This document shows positions 16,417-25,438 of a stretch of DNA of 64,000 nucleotides, piece by piece. The stretch is from Mucilaginibacter_A sp041088075 (GTDB lineage Bacteria > Bacteroidota > Bacteroidia > Sphingobacteriales > Sphingobacteriaceae). Position 1 is the first letter of the stretch. Each line of letters opens with the position of its first letter. The stretch lies in contig NZ_JBGCVY010000056.1 in the NCBI RefSeq assembly GCF_041088075.1, positions 1 through 64,000 of the forward strand, in the 5' to 3' direction. The notes beneath the pieces are model-generated. The model did no database searches, was not told where the DNA came from, and saw only the letters and a list, made by a program, of their open reading frames with translations. A program made the position numbers and the translations under genes.

Positions 16417-17448
16417 TTATAATATTTCATAATCATATAAAACAGATTTCATATCGCATGTTTCGGCTACGTATGGCAGTAATTTAAGGATAACAGCTTT
16501 AACAAGGTTTACCGGGACTGCGTTGCCAGCTTGTTTTCTGGCCTGTGTGTCATTCTCAATAATTTTATAGCTGTCGGGAAAACCTTGCAGGCGAAACATT
16601 TCTCTTGGTGTCAGTCTTCTTTCTCCATTTACAAGCAAATAGTTATAAGAAGCGCCTGCACGTAAAGCACAGGAGTAGGGGTAAGAACAGATATTACCGG
16701 ATTTATTTTCGTGCCAAATGGAAAGTTTGTAGGCAGAAGTATGCTTTTCTTTCCTTTTGGTAGCGATATAATCAGATGCAATATGCTTTTTGTCTACGTT
16801 TGGTTCTAATATTTCTGATAAAGGTTTGAAAGGGCGCACAGGATGCGGGTAAGAAAATAATATCGGGTCTTTATGCCCGACAATTACAACGCGTTCCCTT
16901 TTTTGAGGCAAACCATAGTCAAGTGCATTAAGTACAGCAACACGAACTGTGTATTTCAGTTCCTTTTTAAGTGTGTTTAGGATAACTTGTAAGGTTTGGC
17001 CCTTGTTGTGCCCAACAAGCTGCTTCACATTTTCCAGTACAAAAGCTTTTGGCTTTTTCTCTTTAATAATACTGGCTATGTTATGAAACAAAGTGCCCCT
17101 TGTATCCTCAAAACCCTTCATATTGCCAATGATACTAAATGGCTGGCAAGGAAAGCCACCGAATAAAATGTCATGGTCAGGAATGTCTTTTGGGTCAATT
17201 TTAGTGATATCGCCAGCAGGCCTTTCACCAAAATTGTTCTCGTAGCTATCCTGGCAAAATTTATCTATATCAGACGAAAACACACATTCAGGTAAAATAT
17301 TATTTTCTTTGCAGGCCTGGTCCATTGCTATACGGAAACCGCCAATGCCACAAAAAAGGTCTATAAATTTTAGTTTTTCCATTTCTTGGAATTTAACAAT
17401 GATGCTTTTTTTAGCAACTGCTTTTTGTTCGAAAATAGCTTTTTCCAT
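16417..17448 (-). CDS. C5-cytosine DNA methyltransferase of a type II restriction-modification system
   Basis: The 343-residue enzyme has the canonical motif order: motif I FIDLFCGIGGFRIAMDQ (about residues 28-44), motif IV GGFPCQPFSIIG with the catalytic PCQ near residue 99, motif VI ENV, motif VIII QKRERVV, a target-recognition region (about 205-265), motif IX LTPREMFRLQGFPDSY and motif X QAGNAVPVNL. It methylates cytosine C5 in a target that cannot be read by eye and protects host DNA from the endonuclease encoded after it. ATG at 17448 is used; the N-terminal ~25 residues are an extension before motif I and include the repeat variant ATGCTTTTTTTA (17402-17413). Confidence 0.95.
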   Translation of the reverse strand: MEKAIFEQKAVAKKSIIVKFQEMEKLKFIDLFCGIGGFRIAMDQACKENNILPECVFSSDIDKFCQDSYENNFGERPAGDITKIDPKDIPDHDILFGGFPCQPFSIIGNMKGFEDTRGTLFHNIASIIKEKKPKAFVLENVKQLVGHNKGQTLQVILNTLKKELKYTVRVAVLNALDYGLPQKRERVVIVGHKDPILFSYPHPVRPFKPLSEILEPNVDKKHIASDYIATKRKEKHTSAYKLSIWHENKSGNICSYPYSCALRAGASYNYLLVNGERRLTPREMFRLQGFPDSYKIIENDTQARKQAGNAVPVNLVKAVILKLLPYVAETCDMKSVLYDYEIL

Positions 17449-17474
17449 TCAAAACAATACGTTTTTTAAAATAA

Positions 17475-17647
17475 AAGTTGTTTAAACTTTTTTATAAGAT
17501 CCTGTTTTTTGGGGGTGATGCTTCTTTTACCCTATAAAAATTGGTGCCTTTACCGGTCTCAAACAAATTAAAAACTGGCAATACCAATTTTATGCGATAA
17601 AAGAAGCATAACGCGTAAAGCACAAAAGGATAAGTTTAAACAAATTC
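17475..17647. mobile_element. MITE-like element, family B (outer ends AAGTTGTTTAAACTT)
   Basis: Outer inverted ends AAGTTGTTTAAACTT (17475-17489) and AAGTTTAAACAAATTC (17632-17647) enclose an inner inverted pair: ATGCTTCTTTTACCCTATA at 17518 and TATGCGATAAAAGAAGCAT ending 17609. No coding capacity. The same outer/inner architecture occurs at 29447-29678 and 49010-49182. Confidence 0.65.
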
Positions 17648-17670
17648 ATAATTTAAGTTTGTCAAATCCT

Positions 17671-18813
17671 TCAAACCTTAATGATAATGTTTTTCCGGTA
17701 CATCAGCCATAAAATTACAAACCAAATCAAAACATAAGTTAAGCCACCGGCCAGAGAGGCATTGATGGGCGAAAAGTAAGGCGTAAAAAACTTTTCGTAA
17801 AGGTATTGATGCCCGTTTACTGTTTTTCCCTCCGCATTATGAACGTTTATCATACTTAAAATACGCGGAATCAAACCGGACAAAGTATAAACCGTGATCG
17901 CATTCACCCCAAAAACCACAAACGGTTTGGTAAAACGTTTGTAGCCTTGCACATCAATCAGCCAGTAAAGCAAAGTTAAACCAATGGTGGCCAGGCCGCC
18001 GGTATATAAAACGAAAGAACTGGTCCATAATGCTTTGTTTATCGGGAAAAAAAGATCAACCACTAAACCGGCAATGACGGACAGCACGCCAACAGCAAAC
18101 AGCCAGGAAACTTTTTGCGCATCGTCTTTGTCTTTCCGCTTTAAAAAAGTTCCGGCCAGAATACCAAAAAGCGCGGTTGCAACAGCAGGAATGGTGCTTA
18201 AAATCCCTTCCGGGTCCCAGGTTTTGGATGATTTCCAAAGATGTGCTTCCCCTAAAATTGTACGATCGAGCCAGGCGCCCAAATTAGTTTCCGGGTTTAA
18301 ATTGGCATAACCAACTCCCGGAACCGGAATAAAAGTCATGATGAGAAAGTAAGCAACCAAAATGGCCACAAAAGCATTTGTCCAAACCTTGCGGTTACCA
18401 TAAATATAAAACAAAGCGGCAATGGCGTAAACCACGGCAATGCGCTGGATAACGCCCGGGATACGTACGGTACTAAAATGAAGATAAGGAAAAAGGTTGA
18501 GCACCAGCCCGATAAGATACAAAATTACGGCCCGGCGAAGGACGCCAATGGTTAGTTTTTTATGTAAACCAATATCCGTTTTTTTGCTTTCGAGCGCGTA
18601 AACGATGGATACGCCAACGATAAACAAAAAGAACGGAAAAACCAGGTCGGTTGGCGTGCAGCCGTTCCATTCCGAGTGTTCCAGCGGCGCGTAAATATGG
18701 CCCCAATCGCCCGGGTTGTTTACCAAAGTCATAAAGGCAACGGTGATGCCGCGGAAAACATCGAGCGAAAGGAGGCGTGGTTTGGCGGTTTTTTGGGTAA
18801 GGGTTTCGGTCAT
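17671..18813 (-). CDS. NagX-like/DUF5009 acyltransferase-type membrane protein
   Basis: The 380-residue multi-pass protein begins RLLSLDVFRGITVAFMTLVNNPGDW (about residues 13-37), typical of the family related to heparan-alpha-glucosaminide N-acetyltransferase and bacterial NagX. About ten hydrophobic segments and conserved phrases TPTDLVFPFFLFIVG and RIPGVIQRIAVVY support it. It likely transfers an acyl group from the cytoplasm to an amino sugar at the inner membrane; the substrate is inferred only. The divergently transcribed neighbour is AnmK, another cell-wall amino-sugar enzyme, which fits recycling. The start codon ATG (18811-18813) lies at the first base of a repeat arm (ATACTTCTTTTA at 18812). 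Confidence 0.88.
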   Translation of the reverse strand: MTETLTQKTAKPRLLSLDVFRGITVAFMTLVNNPGDWGHIYAPLEHSEWNGCTPTDLVFPFFLFIVGVSIVYALESKKTDIGLHKKLTIGVLRRAVILYLIGLVLNLFPYLHFSTVRIPGVIQRIAVVYAIAALFYIYGNRKVWTNAFVAILVAYFLIMTFIPVPGVGYANLNPETNLGAWLDRTILGEAHLWKSSKTWDPEGILSTIPAVATALFGILAGTFLKRKDKDDAQKVSWLFAVGVLSVIAGLVVDLFFPINKALWTSSFVLYTGGLATIGLTLLYWLIDVQGYKRFTKPFVVFGVNAITVYTLSGLIPRILSMINVHNAEGKTVNGHQYLYEKFFTPYFSPINASLAGGLTYVLIWFVILWLMYRKNIIIKV

Positions 18814-18830
18814 ACTTCTTTTATCGGTAC
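18812..18830. repeat. Single repeat arm overlapping the start codon of the NagX-like gene
   Basis: ATACTTCTTTTATCGGTAC begins inside the minus-strand ATG (18811-18813) and runs upstream of it. Its length and extension (TCGGTACAAAAATC) match the arms of paired elements. Confidence 0.65.
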
Positions 18831-18911
18831 AAAAATCAGCAGGAAAAAATTTCGGGTCAGCAGAAAATGAATTAGTTTAGGCCGTTCGCAATCTAATAAA
18901 ACCGCAACACA

Positions 18912-20096
18912 TTGAACAGCAATTTACAGCAACTTTTTGCAATTGCGCAAAAGAAACACAAAATGATTATCGGGTTGATGTCGGGTACATCGTTGGACGG
19001 CTTGGATGTGGCTTTGTGCCGTTTCAGCGGAAACGGGATGCAAACGCAATTTGAGTTGCTGGAATTTGAAACGGTAAGTTACAATGATTTTTTTCGGGAA
19101 GAAATACGCCAGGTCTTCTCTAAAAAAATGGTTGACCTGGAGAAACTGACTTTGTTAAATGCTTTTATCGGAAACCTGCACGGAGAAATGGTGCTGCAAT
19201 GCCTCGAAAAATGGCAGGTAAAAACAGCATCGGTTGATTTGATTGCGAGCCACGGACAAACCATTTACCACGCGCCGAAACACCAGCACCGGCAAAAAAA
19301 CTATCCAAACGCGACGCTGCAAATTGGCGACGGCGACCATTTGGCCATGAAAACAGGGGTTATCACGATCAGCGATTTCCGGCAAAAACATGTGGCTGCC
19401 GGTGGCGAAGGCGCACCTTTGGCTTTGTACGGCGATGTGATTTTGGGCAGTAAAAAAGGCGAAAACAGGGTTTTGCTGAACTTGGGCGGCATTGCCAACT
19501 TTACTTTTTTGCCTGCCGATGCTTCTTTTAGCACCATAATTTCGAGCGATGTTGGCCCCGGAAATACTCTGATGGATGCCGCTTGCCGCCAATATTTTAA
19601 TTTGCCTTTTGATGCCGGTGCCAAAATTGCGCTTTCCGGTAAAGTGAACGAAGGACTGTTGGCGGCTTTAAAAGCACATCCGTTTTTTGCAGCAGCTTTG
19701 CCAAAATCAACCGGGCCGGAAGTTTTTAATTTGGATTATGTGCAGGTGGCACAAGAAAGGTCATCAACGCAAAAAATCAATCCTGCCGATTTGGTTGCCA
19801 CGCTTACTGTTTTTACGGCACAAATTATTGCGGATTGCATCCTTAAAAATTTTTCTGCGGAAGGTTTACAAATATTTGCAAGCGGCGGCGGCGCGCGGAA
19901 CCCTTTTTTGATGCAACAACTTCAAAAACTAATGCCTAAAAACAGTATCCAAAATTCGGCCGCGCTTGGTTTGCCGGCGGATGCGAAAGAAGCGGTATTG
20001 TTTGCTTTGCTGGCCAATGAAGCGGTGGCGGGAGAGCCGATTGTGATAAATTCTAATCCGGCGGTGCTGATGGGGAAGTTTAGTTTTGGGCGGTAA
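18912..20096 (+). CDS. anmK: Anhydro-N-acetylmuramic acid kinase
   Basis: The 394-residue protein of the AnmK family has the N-terminal ATP-loop signature IIGLMSGTSLDGLDVALC (about residues 19-36), HGQTIYHAP, the catalytic region NLGGIANFT and DVGPGNTLMDA, and the C-terminal ASGGGARNPFLM. It hydrolyses and phosphorylates 1,6-anhydro-MurNAc to MurNAc-6-phosphate in cell-wall recycling. The start is uncertain: TTG at 18912 gives a family-like N-terminal extension, while ATG at 18963 starts right at the first strand (MIIGLMSGTS). The gene holds three copies of the dispersed 12-mer or variants (19219, 19519, 19937). Confidence 0.95.
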   Translation: MNSNLQQLFAIAQKKHKMIIGLMSGTSLDGLDVALCRFSGNGMQTQFELLEFETVSYNDFFREEIRQVFSKKMVDLEKLTLLNAFIGNLHGEMVLQCLEKWQVKTASVDLIASHGQTIYHAPKHQHRQKNYPNATLQIGDGDHLAMKTGVITISDFRQKHVAAGGEGAPLALYGDVILGSKKGENRVLLNLGGIANFTFLPADASFSTIISSDVGPGNTLMDAACRQYFNLPFDAGAKIALSGKVNEGLLAALKAHPFFAAALPKSTGPEVFNLDYVQVAQERSSTQKINPADLVATLTVFTAQIIADCILKNFSAEGLQIFASGGGARNPFLMQQLQKLMPKNSIQNSAALGLPADAKEAVLFALLANEAVAGEPIVINSNPAVLMGKFSFGR

Positions 20097-20139
20097 ATCA
20101 TTCAATTCCTGAAAACCATTAGTGGATTGTAGTTTTTGT

Positions 20140-20185
20140 GCCGATATAATAACAGGCACCAATTTTATAGGCATAAAAGAAGCAT
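20140..20185. repeat. Right half of a repeat element
   Basis: GGCACCAATTTTATAGGCAT leads into TAAAAGAAGCAT (20174-20185). The left 12-mer is not recognisable, so this copy is degraded or a half. It lies in the 20097-20545 gap, which has no gene. Confidence 0.6.
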
Positions 20186-20243
20186 TATAAATTTTTATGG
20201 TGAAGTTGTTTGAACTTTTTTCTGCCGCCTTCTTTTTGGGTTG

Positions 20244-20328
20244 ATGCTTCTTTTATCACCTAAAAATCTTAACCAGTTGGCTTTTTAAATTCGTACAAAC
20301 ACCAATTTTTGCCTGATAAAAGAAGCAT
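20244..20328. repeat. 85 bp inverted-repeat element
   Basis: ATGCTTCTTTTATCACC starts at 20244 and CACCAATTTTTGCCTGA leads into TAAAAGAAGCAT ending 20328. An upstream AAGTTGTTTGAACTTTTTT (about 20204-20222) resembles the family B outer end; the other outer end was not found. The remaining 20329-20545 is the leader of the next gene. Confidence 0.75.
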
Positions 20329-20545
20329 GGCATTTACTTTATTGTACAAAGAAATATTATGTGAAAAAATTAAAAGAAAGTACATTATATTGCGTGGCTG
20401 AAACCCGTGTTTCTTAAACAGTGGCTGTTTAACCAGCCAGATTTTTAATTGCCTTTGTTTTTTATTCAAGTATATTTATCTCGTCTTTCGTCCATAATAA
20501 ATTCTTTCTTTTTTATCTAATGTTCAATCAAAAAACCAATTACGT

Positions 20546-23500
20546 ATGAAAAAAAATCTACTTCTGTTTTTTCTCGGGTTTTTATTTTATGTGGCACAAG
20601 CTGTTGCGCAAAGCAAAACCATCACCGGTAAAGTTGTAGCTGCCGAAGACGGCTTGCCTCTGCCCGGCGTTTCCGTAAAAGTTAAAGGCACAACAACGGG
20701 CACGCAAACGGATATGCAGGGTATTTATACCATTAATGCCAGTGCTGGGCAAACATTAGTTTTTAGTTTTGTTGGAACGGCAACGCAGGAAATACCTGTT
20801 GGTGCAGCAAGTGCTATCAATGTTCAGTTAAAACAGGACACCAAAACACTGAACGAAGTAACGGTAACCACAGGCTTTGGCGTTAAACAGAGCAAACGCG
20901 ACCTGACATCTTCTACCCAAACCATTACCGGTGCTGCAATTGAGCAAACCCAGCGCGAAAATCTGGTAAATGCCCTGCAAGGCCGGATTGCAGGTGCAAC
21001 CGTAACCAGTACAAGCGGTGTGCCGGGCGCATCGGCATCTATTGTTTTACGTGGGATCACTTCTATTGGCGGCAGCAACCAGCCATTGTTTGTGGTTGAT
21101 GGCATCCGTGTTAACAACGATGCCATGAGCCAAAGTGCATTGGCCTCTAACGGCGATAACCGGCGCGAAGATTTTACCAATCGTATTGCAGATATCAACC
21201 CGGATGACATAGAATCTGTTACCGTATTAAAAGGTGCAGATGCTGCGGCAGTTTACGGCTCGGATGCGGCAGGCGGTGCAATTGTTATTGTTACCAAAAA
21301 AGGCAAAAGCGGGCCAGGCAATATTACTTACAACAATAACTTCAGTTTTTCTAACGAATACCGTTTCCCTAAAATCCAAACTACTTTTGGCCCCGGTACT
21401 GCCGGATACGCAGACCCTACAACCAGGCTTGCCTACGGCCCGGCTTATGCCCCCGGAACGCAGACGTATAATAATTTAAAAAACTTTTTTCAAACCGGTT
21501 ATTCGCAACTGCATGACCTGGCTTTTGCAGGTGGTACAGAAGATGCAAGTTACCGCATATCAGGAGAATACCGGCATACAGGAGGTGTTATACCTGTGGT
21601 TTACAACGATAAACTCTCGCTCCGTTTTGCCGGGCAGGCTAAATTAACGCCTAAGCTAACCAGCAGTGCAAGCTTCAATTATTTTAATATAGATAACCGT
21701 AAAACCAACAAAGGCGATGGCGGAACGTACATCAACGCGCTATCCTGGCCTACAAATGATAATGTTCGTAACTACTTAAATCCTGATGGCAGCCGCAGAA
21801 CATTATTGCCTCCAAGCCTTCAAAATATTACTGCTGATGCAAGTATAGATTTTGACAACCCTTTTTGGGATGTGAACAATAACATTAGCCGAGATAAAAC
21901 AAACCGCATGATCGGTAATTTTGATCTTTCTTATGACCCTGCAAGCTGGTTAAATTTAAGAGGTTTATTTGGTGTAGATTTTTATACCACGCAGGGAAAT
22001 AACCTGGTAAGCCAGTATAGCAATTCCTATCAAAATGCAATTTCATCAGGTTTCCAACCTGCAAGCGGTATCACTAAAGGCGGTATTATTGATAATTATG
22101 ATGACAACAACTTATTGATCAACGGGTCATTTTTTGCCACGTTAAAGCACAACTTTGGCGATTTCCGTACAACTTTGGCTTTGGGTGCCGAGGTTTACGA
22201 TGGCAAGGATATCACCAACGGCCAGTACGGCGAAGCATTTTTGCAGCCAGATTTTAATACCATTAACAATACCACACCAACAACACAGCGTGCCACATCA
22301 ACTTATGCCGAAACGCGCCGGATCGGAGAAATTGCCCGTTTAAGTGTGGTATATAAAGAACTGATCACTTTAAACGCTACCGCCAGAAATGATTATTCGT
22401 CGCGTTTGGCCGGTACAACTAAATCTTCTTACTTCTACCCATCAGGTGGTGTTGGGTTTAACTTTTCGGAACTGCCTGGTTTAAAAGGCAGTAAAGTTTT
22501 ATCATTTGGTAAAATACGTTTCTCTTATGCAGGTGTAGGCAAGGATCCTTTTGCCCCTTATAAAATTAAATCGAGTGTAATACAGCAATCCACAACGGGT
22601 GGTGGCTATGCTTACGATGTTACTGGTAATAACCCTGCACTTAAACCGGAGAAGGATTATCAAATGGAGCTGGGCACAGAGCTTCAGTTTTTTGGCGGAC
22701 GTTTAGGGGCAGAGATCAACTTCTATAAATACCGTGCGACCAACCAGATTTTTGACCCGCGTATCAGCTACGCCTCCGGCTATATTTTGGAGTTGGTTAA
22801 CGGCGGTGAGATTCAAAATAAAGGTATTGAGGTTGAGTTAAATGCTACACCTGTAAAAACGAAGGATTTTACCTGGAAGCCATTTGTAAACTTCTTTTTA
22901 AACCGCGGTAAAGTAATCAACCTGGGCGATCTGCCAGAGTACTACAATTCCGATACCTGGATATATGCCAATGCCCGGTCCAGTATCTTCCCTGGCAGCA
23001 GTTTGATGAATATTGCAAGTTTTAGCTATGCACGCAATAATAAGGGGCAAATATTGGTTGACCCTTCAACCGGTATGCCTATTTCAAATAGTACGTTTGT
23101 TACCGTAGGCGACCGTCAGCCGAAGTTTACATTAGGCTTTGGCAACAACTTTACTTATAAAAGTATTGGTTTGTCTTTCTTGTTGGATTATCGTCATGGC
23201 GGCGATGTGTTTAACGGTAACGAACTGTTCCTTACCCGTTATGGTCTGAGCGCACGCACTGTAAACAGGCAAACCCCGATTGTAGTACCGGGAGTGCTTA
23301 AAGATGGCAAAGAAAATTCGGCCGCCCCTACGGCAAACACTATTCAGATCAATCCTTATTACCAAAACGATTATTACAAAAATGCTATTGAGTCTGATTT
23401 TGTTGAACGCAACATCAGCACTTTAAGATTAAGGGACGTAACGCTTAGTTACACATTGCCTGCTTCCTTGTTAGGCAGACAAAAAGTATTTAAATCATTC

Positions 23501-23671
23501 GGGGTTTATGTAACGGCAACGGACTTGTTTTTAATTACCAACTATACCGGTGCAGACCCTGAAGTAAACGGAACAAATTCATCAACAAGGGGATCTGGAG
23601 CGGCCGGGTTTGACTATGGTACTTTAGCTACGCCACGGACAATTTCTTTCGGAGTAAGTGTGAAATTATAA
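20546..23671 (+). CDS. SusC/RagA-family TonB-dependent outer-membrane receptor
   Basis: The 1041-residue protein has a signal peptide (FFLGFLFYVAQAVAQ, about residues 8-22), a carboxypeptidase-regulatory-like domain (about 25-105, GLPLPGVSVKVKGTTTGTQT), a plug (about 110-235, with LFVVDGIRVNNDAM and VTVLKGADAAAVYGSDAAGG) and a long barrel ending FGVSVKL. Unlike the receptors at 6680 and 37829 it has no STN domain, and no sigma/FecR pair is next to it, so control differs. Partner SusD lies 174 bp downstream, separated by a MITE that begins directly after the stop codon. Substrate unknown. Confidence 0.95.
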   Translation: MKKNLLLFFLGFLFYVAQAVAQSKTITGKVVAAEDGLPLPGVSVKVKGTTTGTQTDMQGIYTINASAGQTLVFSFVGTATQEIPVGAASAINVQLKQDTKTLNEVTVTTGFGVKQSKRDLTSSTQTITGAAIEQTQRENLVNALQGRIAGATVTSTSGVPGASASIVLRGITSIGGSNQPLFVVDGIRVNNDAMSQSALASNGDNRREDFTNRIADINPDDIESVTVLKGADAAAVYGSDAAGGAIVIVTKKGKSGPGNITYNNNFSFSNEYRFPKIQTTFGPGTAGYADPTTRLAYGPAYAPGTQTYNNLKNFFQTGYSQLHDLAFAGGTEDASYRISGEYRHTGGVIPVVYNDKLSLRFAGQAKLTPKLTSSASFNYFNIDNRKTNKGDGGTYINALSWPTNDNVRNYLNPDGSRRTLLPPSLQNITADASIDFDNPFWDVNNNISRDKTNRMIGNFDLSYDPASWLNLRGLFGVDFYTTQGNNLVSQYSNSYQNAISSGFQPASGITKGGIIDNYDDNNLLINGSFFATLKHNFGDFRTTLALGAEVYDGKDITNGQYGEAFLQPDFNTINNTTPTTQRATSTYAETRRIGEIARLSVVYKELITLNATARNDYSSRLAGTTKSSYFYPSGGVGFNFSELPGLKGSKVLSFGKIRFSYAGVGKDPFAPYKIKSSVIQQSTTGGGYAYDVTGNNPALKPEKDYQMELGTELQFFGGRLGAEINFYKYRATNQIFDPRISYASGYILELVNGGEIQNKGIEVELNATPVKTKDFTWKPFVNFFLNRGKVINLGDLPEYYNSDTWIYANARSSIFPGSSLMNIASFSYARNNKGQILVDPSTGMPISNSTFVTVGDRQPKFTLGFGNNFTYKSIGLSFLLDYRHGGDVFNGNELFLTRYGLSARTVNRQTPIVVPGVLKDGKENSAAPTANTIQINPYYQNDYYKNAIESDFVERNISTLRLRDVTLSYTLPASLLGRQKVFKSFGVYVTATDLFLITNYTGADPEVNGTNSSTRGSGAAGFDYGTLATPRTISFGVSVKL

Positions 23672-23832
23672 GGAACTGTTTAAATTTCTATCATCAAAAT
23701 CCATAATACTTCTTTTATGCCTATAAATTTTGTTTTTAAATATTTCATCGGTACAAAAACTGTAATAAACCAATGATTTTTAGGGGGTAAAAGAAGCATC
23801 GAAAATAAATTGAATAAAATTTAAACAGGCTC
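23672..23832. mobile_element. MITE, family A (ends GAGCCTGTTTAAATTT) between susC and susD
   Basis: Left end GGAACTGTTTAAATTT (23672) and right end AAATTTAAACAGGCTC (ending 23832) are imperfect inverted repeats, flanked by TAA on both sides (23669-23671, 23833-23835), a likely 3 bp target duplication. The left TAA is the stop codon of susC. Inner pair: ATACTTCTTTTATGCC at 23706 and GGGTAAAAGAAGCAT ending 23799. It is 161 bp with no gene. Confidence 0.8.
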
Positions 23833-23845
23833 TAAGAAACTCGAC

Positions 23846-25423
23846 ATGAAAAAACTCATATATACTTTAACGGCTTTACTAACCATAGGTATAGCAAGCG
23901 GTTGTAAAAAATTTGTAGATATCAATACCAACCCTAATGCGCCTACCATAGTAGATGCAGCAAGTTTGTTGCCGCCTATACAGGCTGGTATGGAGCGCGG
24001 TGTTTGGTATGATAGCAGGTACATTGGCCAATATGCCCAAATATGGGGAGCCTCAGCAGCCAACAACGTTTGGGATGAAGAAGGCTACTCACCTGGTACA
24101 GATGCAAACGGTGAAATGTGGCGTACCATTTATTTTAGCCTTGGGCAAAATGTAAACCTGATGATACAGGATGCTACTGCCCATAACAAATACGAATATC
24201 TGGGCGTGGCCCATGCGCTTCGTGCTTGGGGATGGCAAAATGGCGCCGATATATACAATTATATGGTGGTAAAAGAAGCATATGACCCTACCAAGCTTAC
24301 TTTTAACTATGATGACCCGCAAACCGTTTATGCAGAAGCCGTAAAAGAATGCAGGCTGGCCTTGCAATATTTTAACCAGGCTACAAAAACAGATGGAATA
24401 ACAGGCGTTTCGCCTACCTTACAAAAAGGTGATTACATGTATGCCGGCGACCGCAGCAAATGGGTGAAATTTATTTATTCAATTCTCGCCCAAAATGCTT
24501 TGCACATGAGCAACAAATCAACTTTTAACGCAGATTCTGTAGCTAAGTTTGTTGACCTTTCTTTTGCAGGTAATGGCGATAATGCCAGTGTGCAAAACAC
24601 GGCCTCTAATTCTACTGATGCCAATTTTTGGGGGCCAACACGTGGTAACTTAGGAGGTTTCCGCCAGTCTGATTTTATTGTGAGATTACTTGACGGGCGA
24701 ATACTTGCAGGTACAACAGACCAGGATACGCTTGCTGACCCACGTTTGCCTTTGTTGCTAAACCGTAGTGCCGACAGGGCTTATCGTGGCGTTGTACCTC
24801 CGCTTGGCGATATCAATTCGGCCGATCCTAAAACTTTGATTCCTGCTTTTGCCGGCGCTAACACAATAAAAACAACCGGAACAGCCAAATACCTTTTTAA
24901 TGATAATTCGAGGGGCGTATTGATGACTTATCCTGTGCTTCAGTTTATGAAATCAGAAGCATTGTTTAAAAAAGGAGATTTAGGTGGTGCCTACACGGCG
25001 TACATTGCCGGCATAAAAGGAGCACTTGATTTTGCAAGCAACCCTCCGGTAGCAGCCAGCCTTACCGGTACCCAAAACTATATCCCGTCTGCTATACAAA
25101 CAAAATATTTGGCCGGGCCAAGCGTACGCCAATCGGCAGCAACTTTAAAATTAAGCGATATATTACAGCAAAAGTTTATCGCCTTGTTCTTATGGAACCC
25201 GATAGAAGCATGGTCTGATGAGCGTAGGTACAGTTATGATGCAACCATTTTCCAGGGCTTTATAAAGCCAGGTACATTATACCCGGACAATGCCGGAAAG
25301 CAAGTGTACGTCGTTCGTCCGCGCTACAATTCAGAATACATCTGGAACGTACCGGCCCTTCAAAAAATAGGCGCAACTGCCCCTGATTATCATACCACAA
25401 AACCCTGGTTTGTTTTACCATAA
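23846..25423 (+). CDS. SusD-like (SusD/RagB superfamily) outer-membrane lipoprotein
   Basis: The 525-residue lipoprotein has the signal TALLTIGIASGC (cysteine about residue 20) followed by KKFVDINTNPNAPT, the diagnostic opening of the second SusD-like family. Other features are ALRAWGWQNGADIYNYMVVKEAY (about residues 128-150) and helical TPR-like repeats. It is the expected surface lid for the receptor encoded upstream. The phrase VVKEAY is encoded by GGTGGTAAAAGAAGCAT (24265-24281), which contains the dispersed 12-mer in frame; it is the only exact copy within any SusC/SusD gene here. Confidence 0.93.
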   Translation: MKKLIYTLTALLTIGIASGCKKFVDINTNPNAPTIVDAASLLPPIQAGMERGVWYDSRYIGQYAQIWGASAANNVWDEEGYSPGTDANGEMWRTIYFSLGQNVNLMIQDATAHNKYEYLGVAHALRAWGWQNGADIYNYMVVKEAYDPTKLTFNYDDPQTVYAEAVKECRLALQYFNQATKTDGITGVSPTLQKGDYMYAGDRSKWVKFIYSILAQNALHMSNKSTFNADSVAKFVDLSFAGNGDNASVQNTASNSTDANFWGPTRGNLGGFRQSDFIVRLLDGRILAGTTDQDTLADPRLPLLLNRSADRAYRGVVPPLGDINSADPKTLIPAFAGANTIKTTGTAKYLFNDNSRGVLMTYPVLQFMKSEALFKKGDLGGAYTAYIAGIKGALDFASNPPVAASLTGTQNYIPSAIQTKYLAGPSVRQSAATLKLSDILQQKFIALFLWNPIEAWSDERRYSYDATIFQGFIKPGTLYPDNAGKQVYVVRPRYNSEYIWNVPALQKIGATAPDYHTTKPWFVLP

Positions 25424-25438
25424 GCTAAAGAAATTGTA

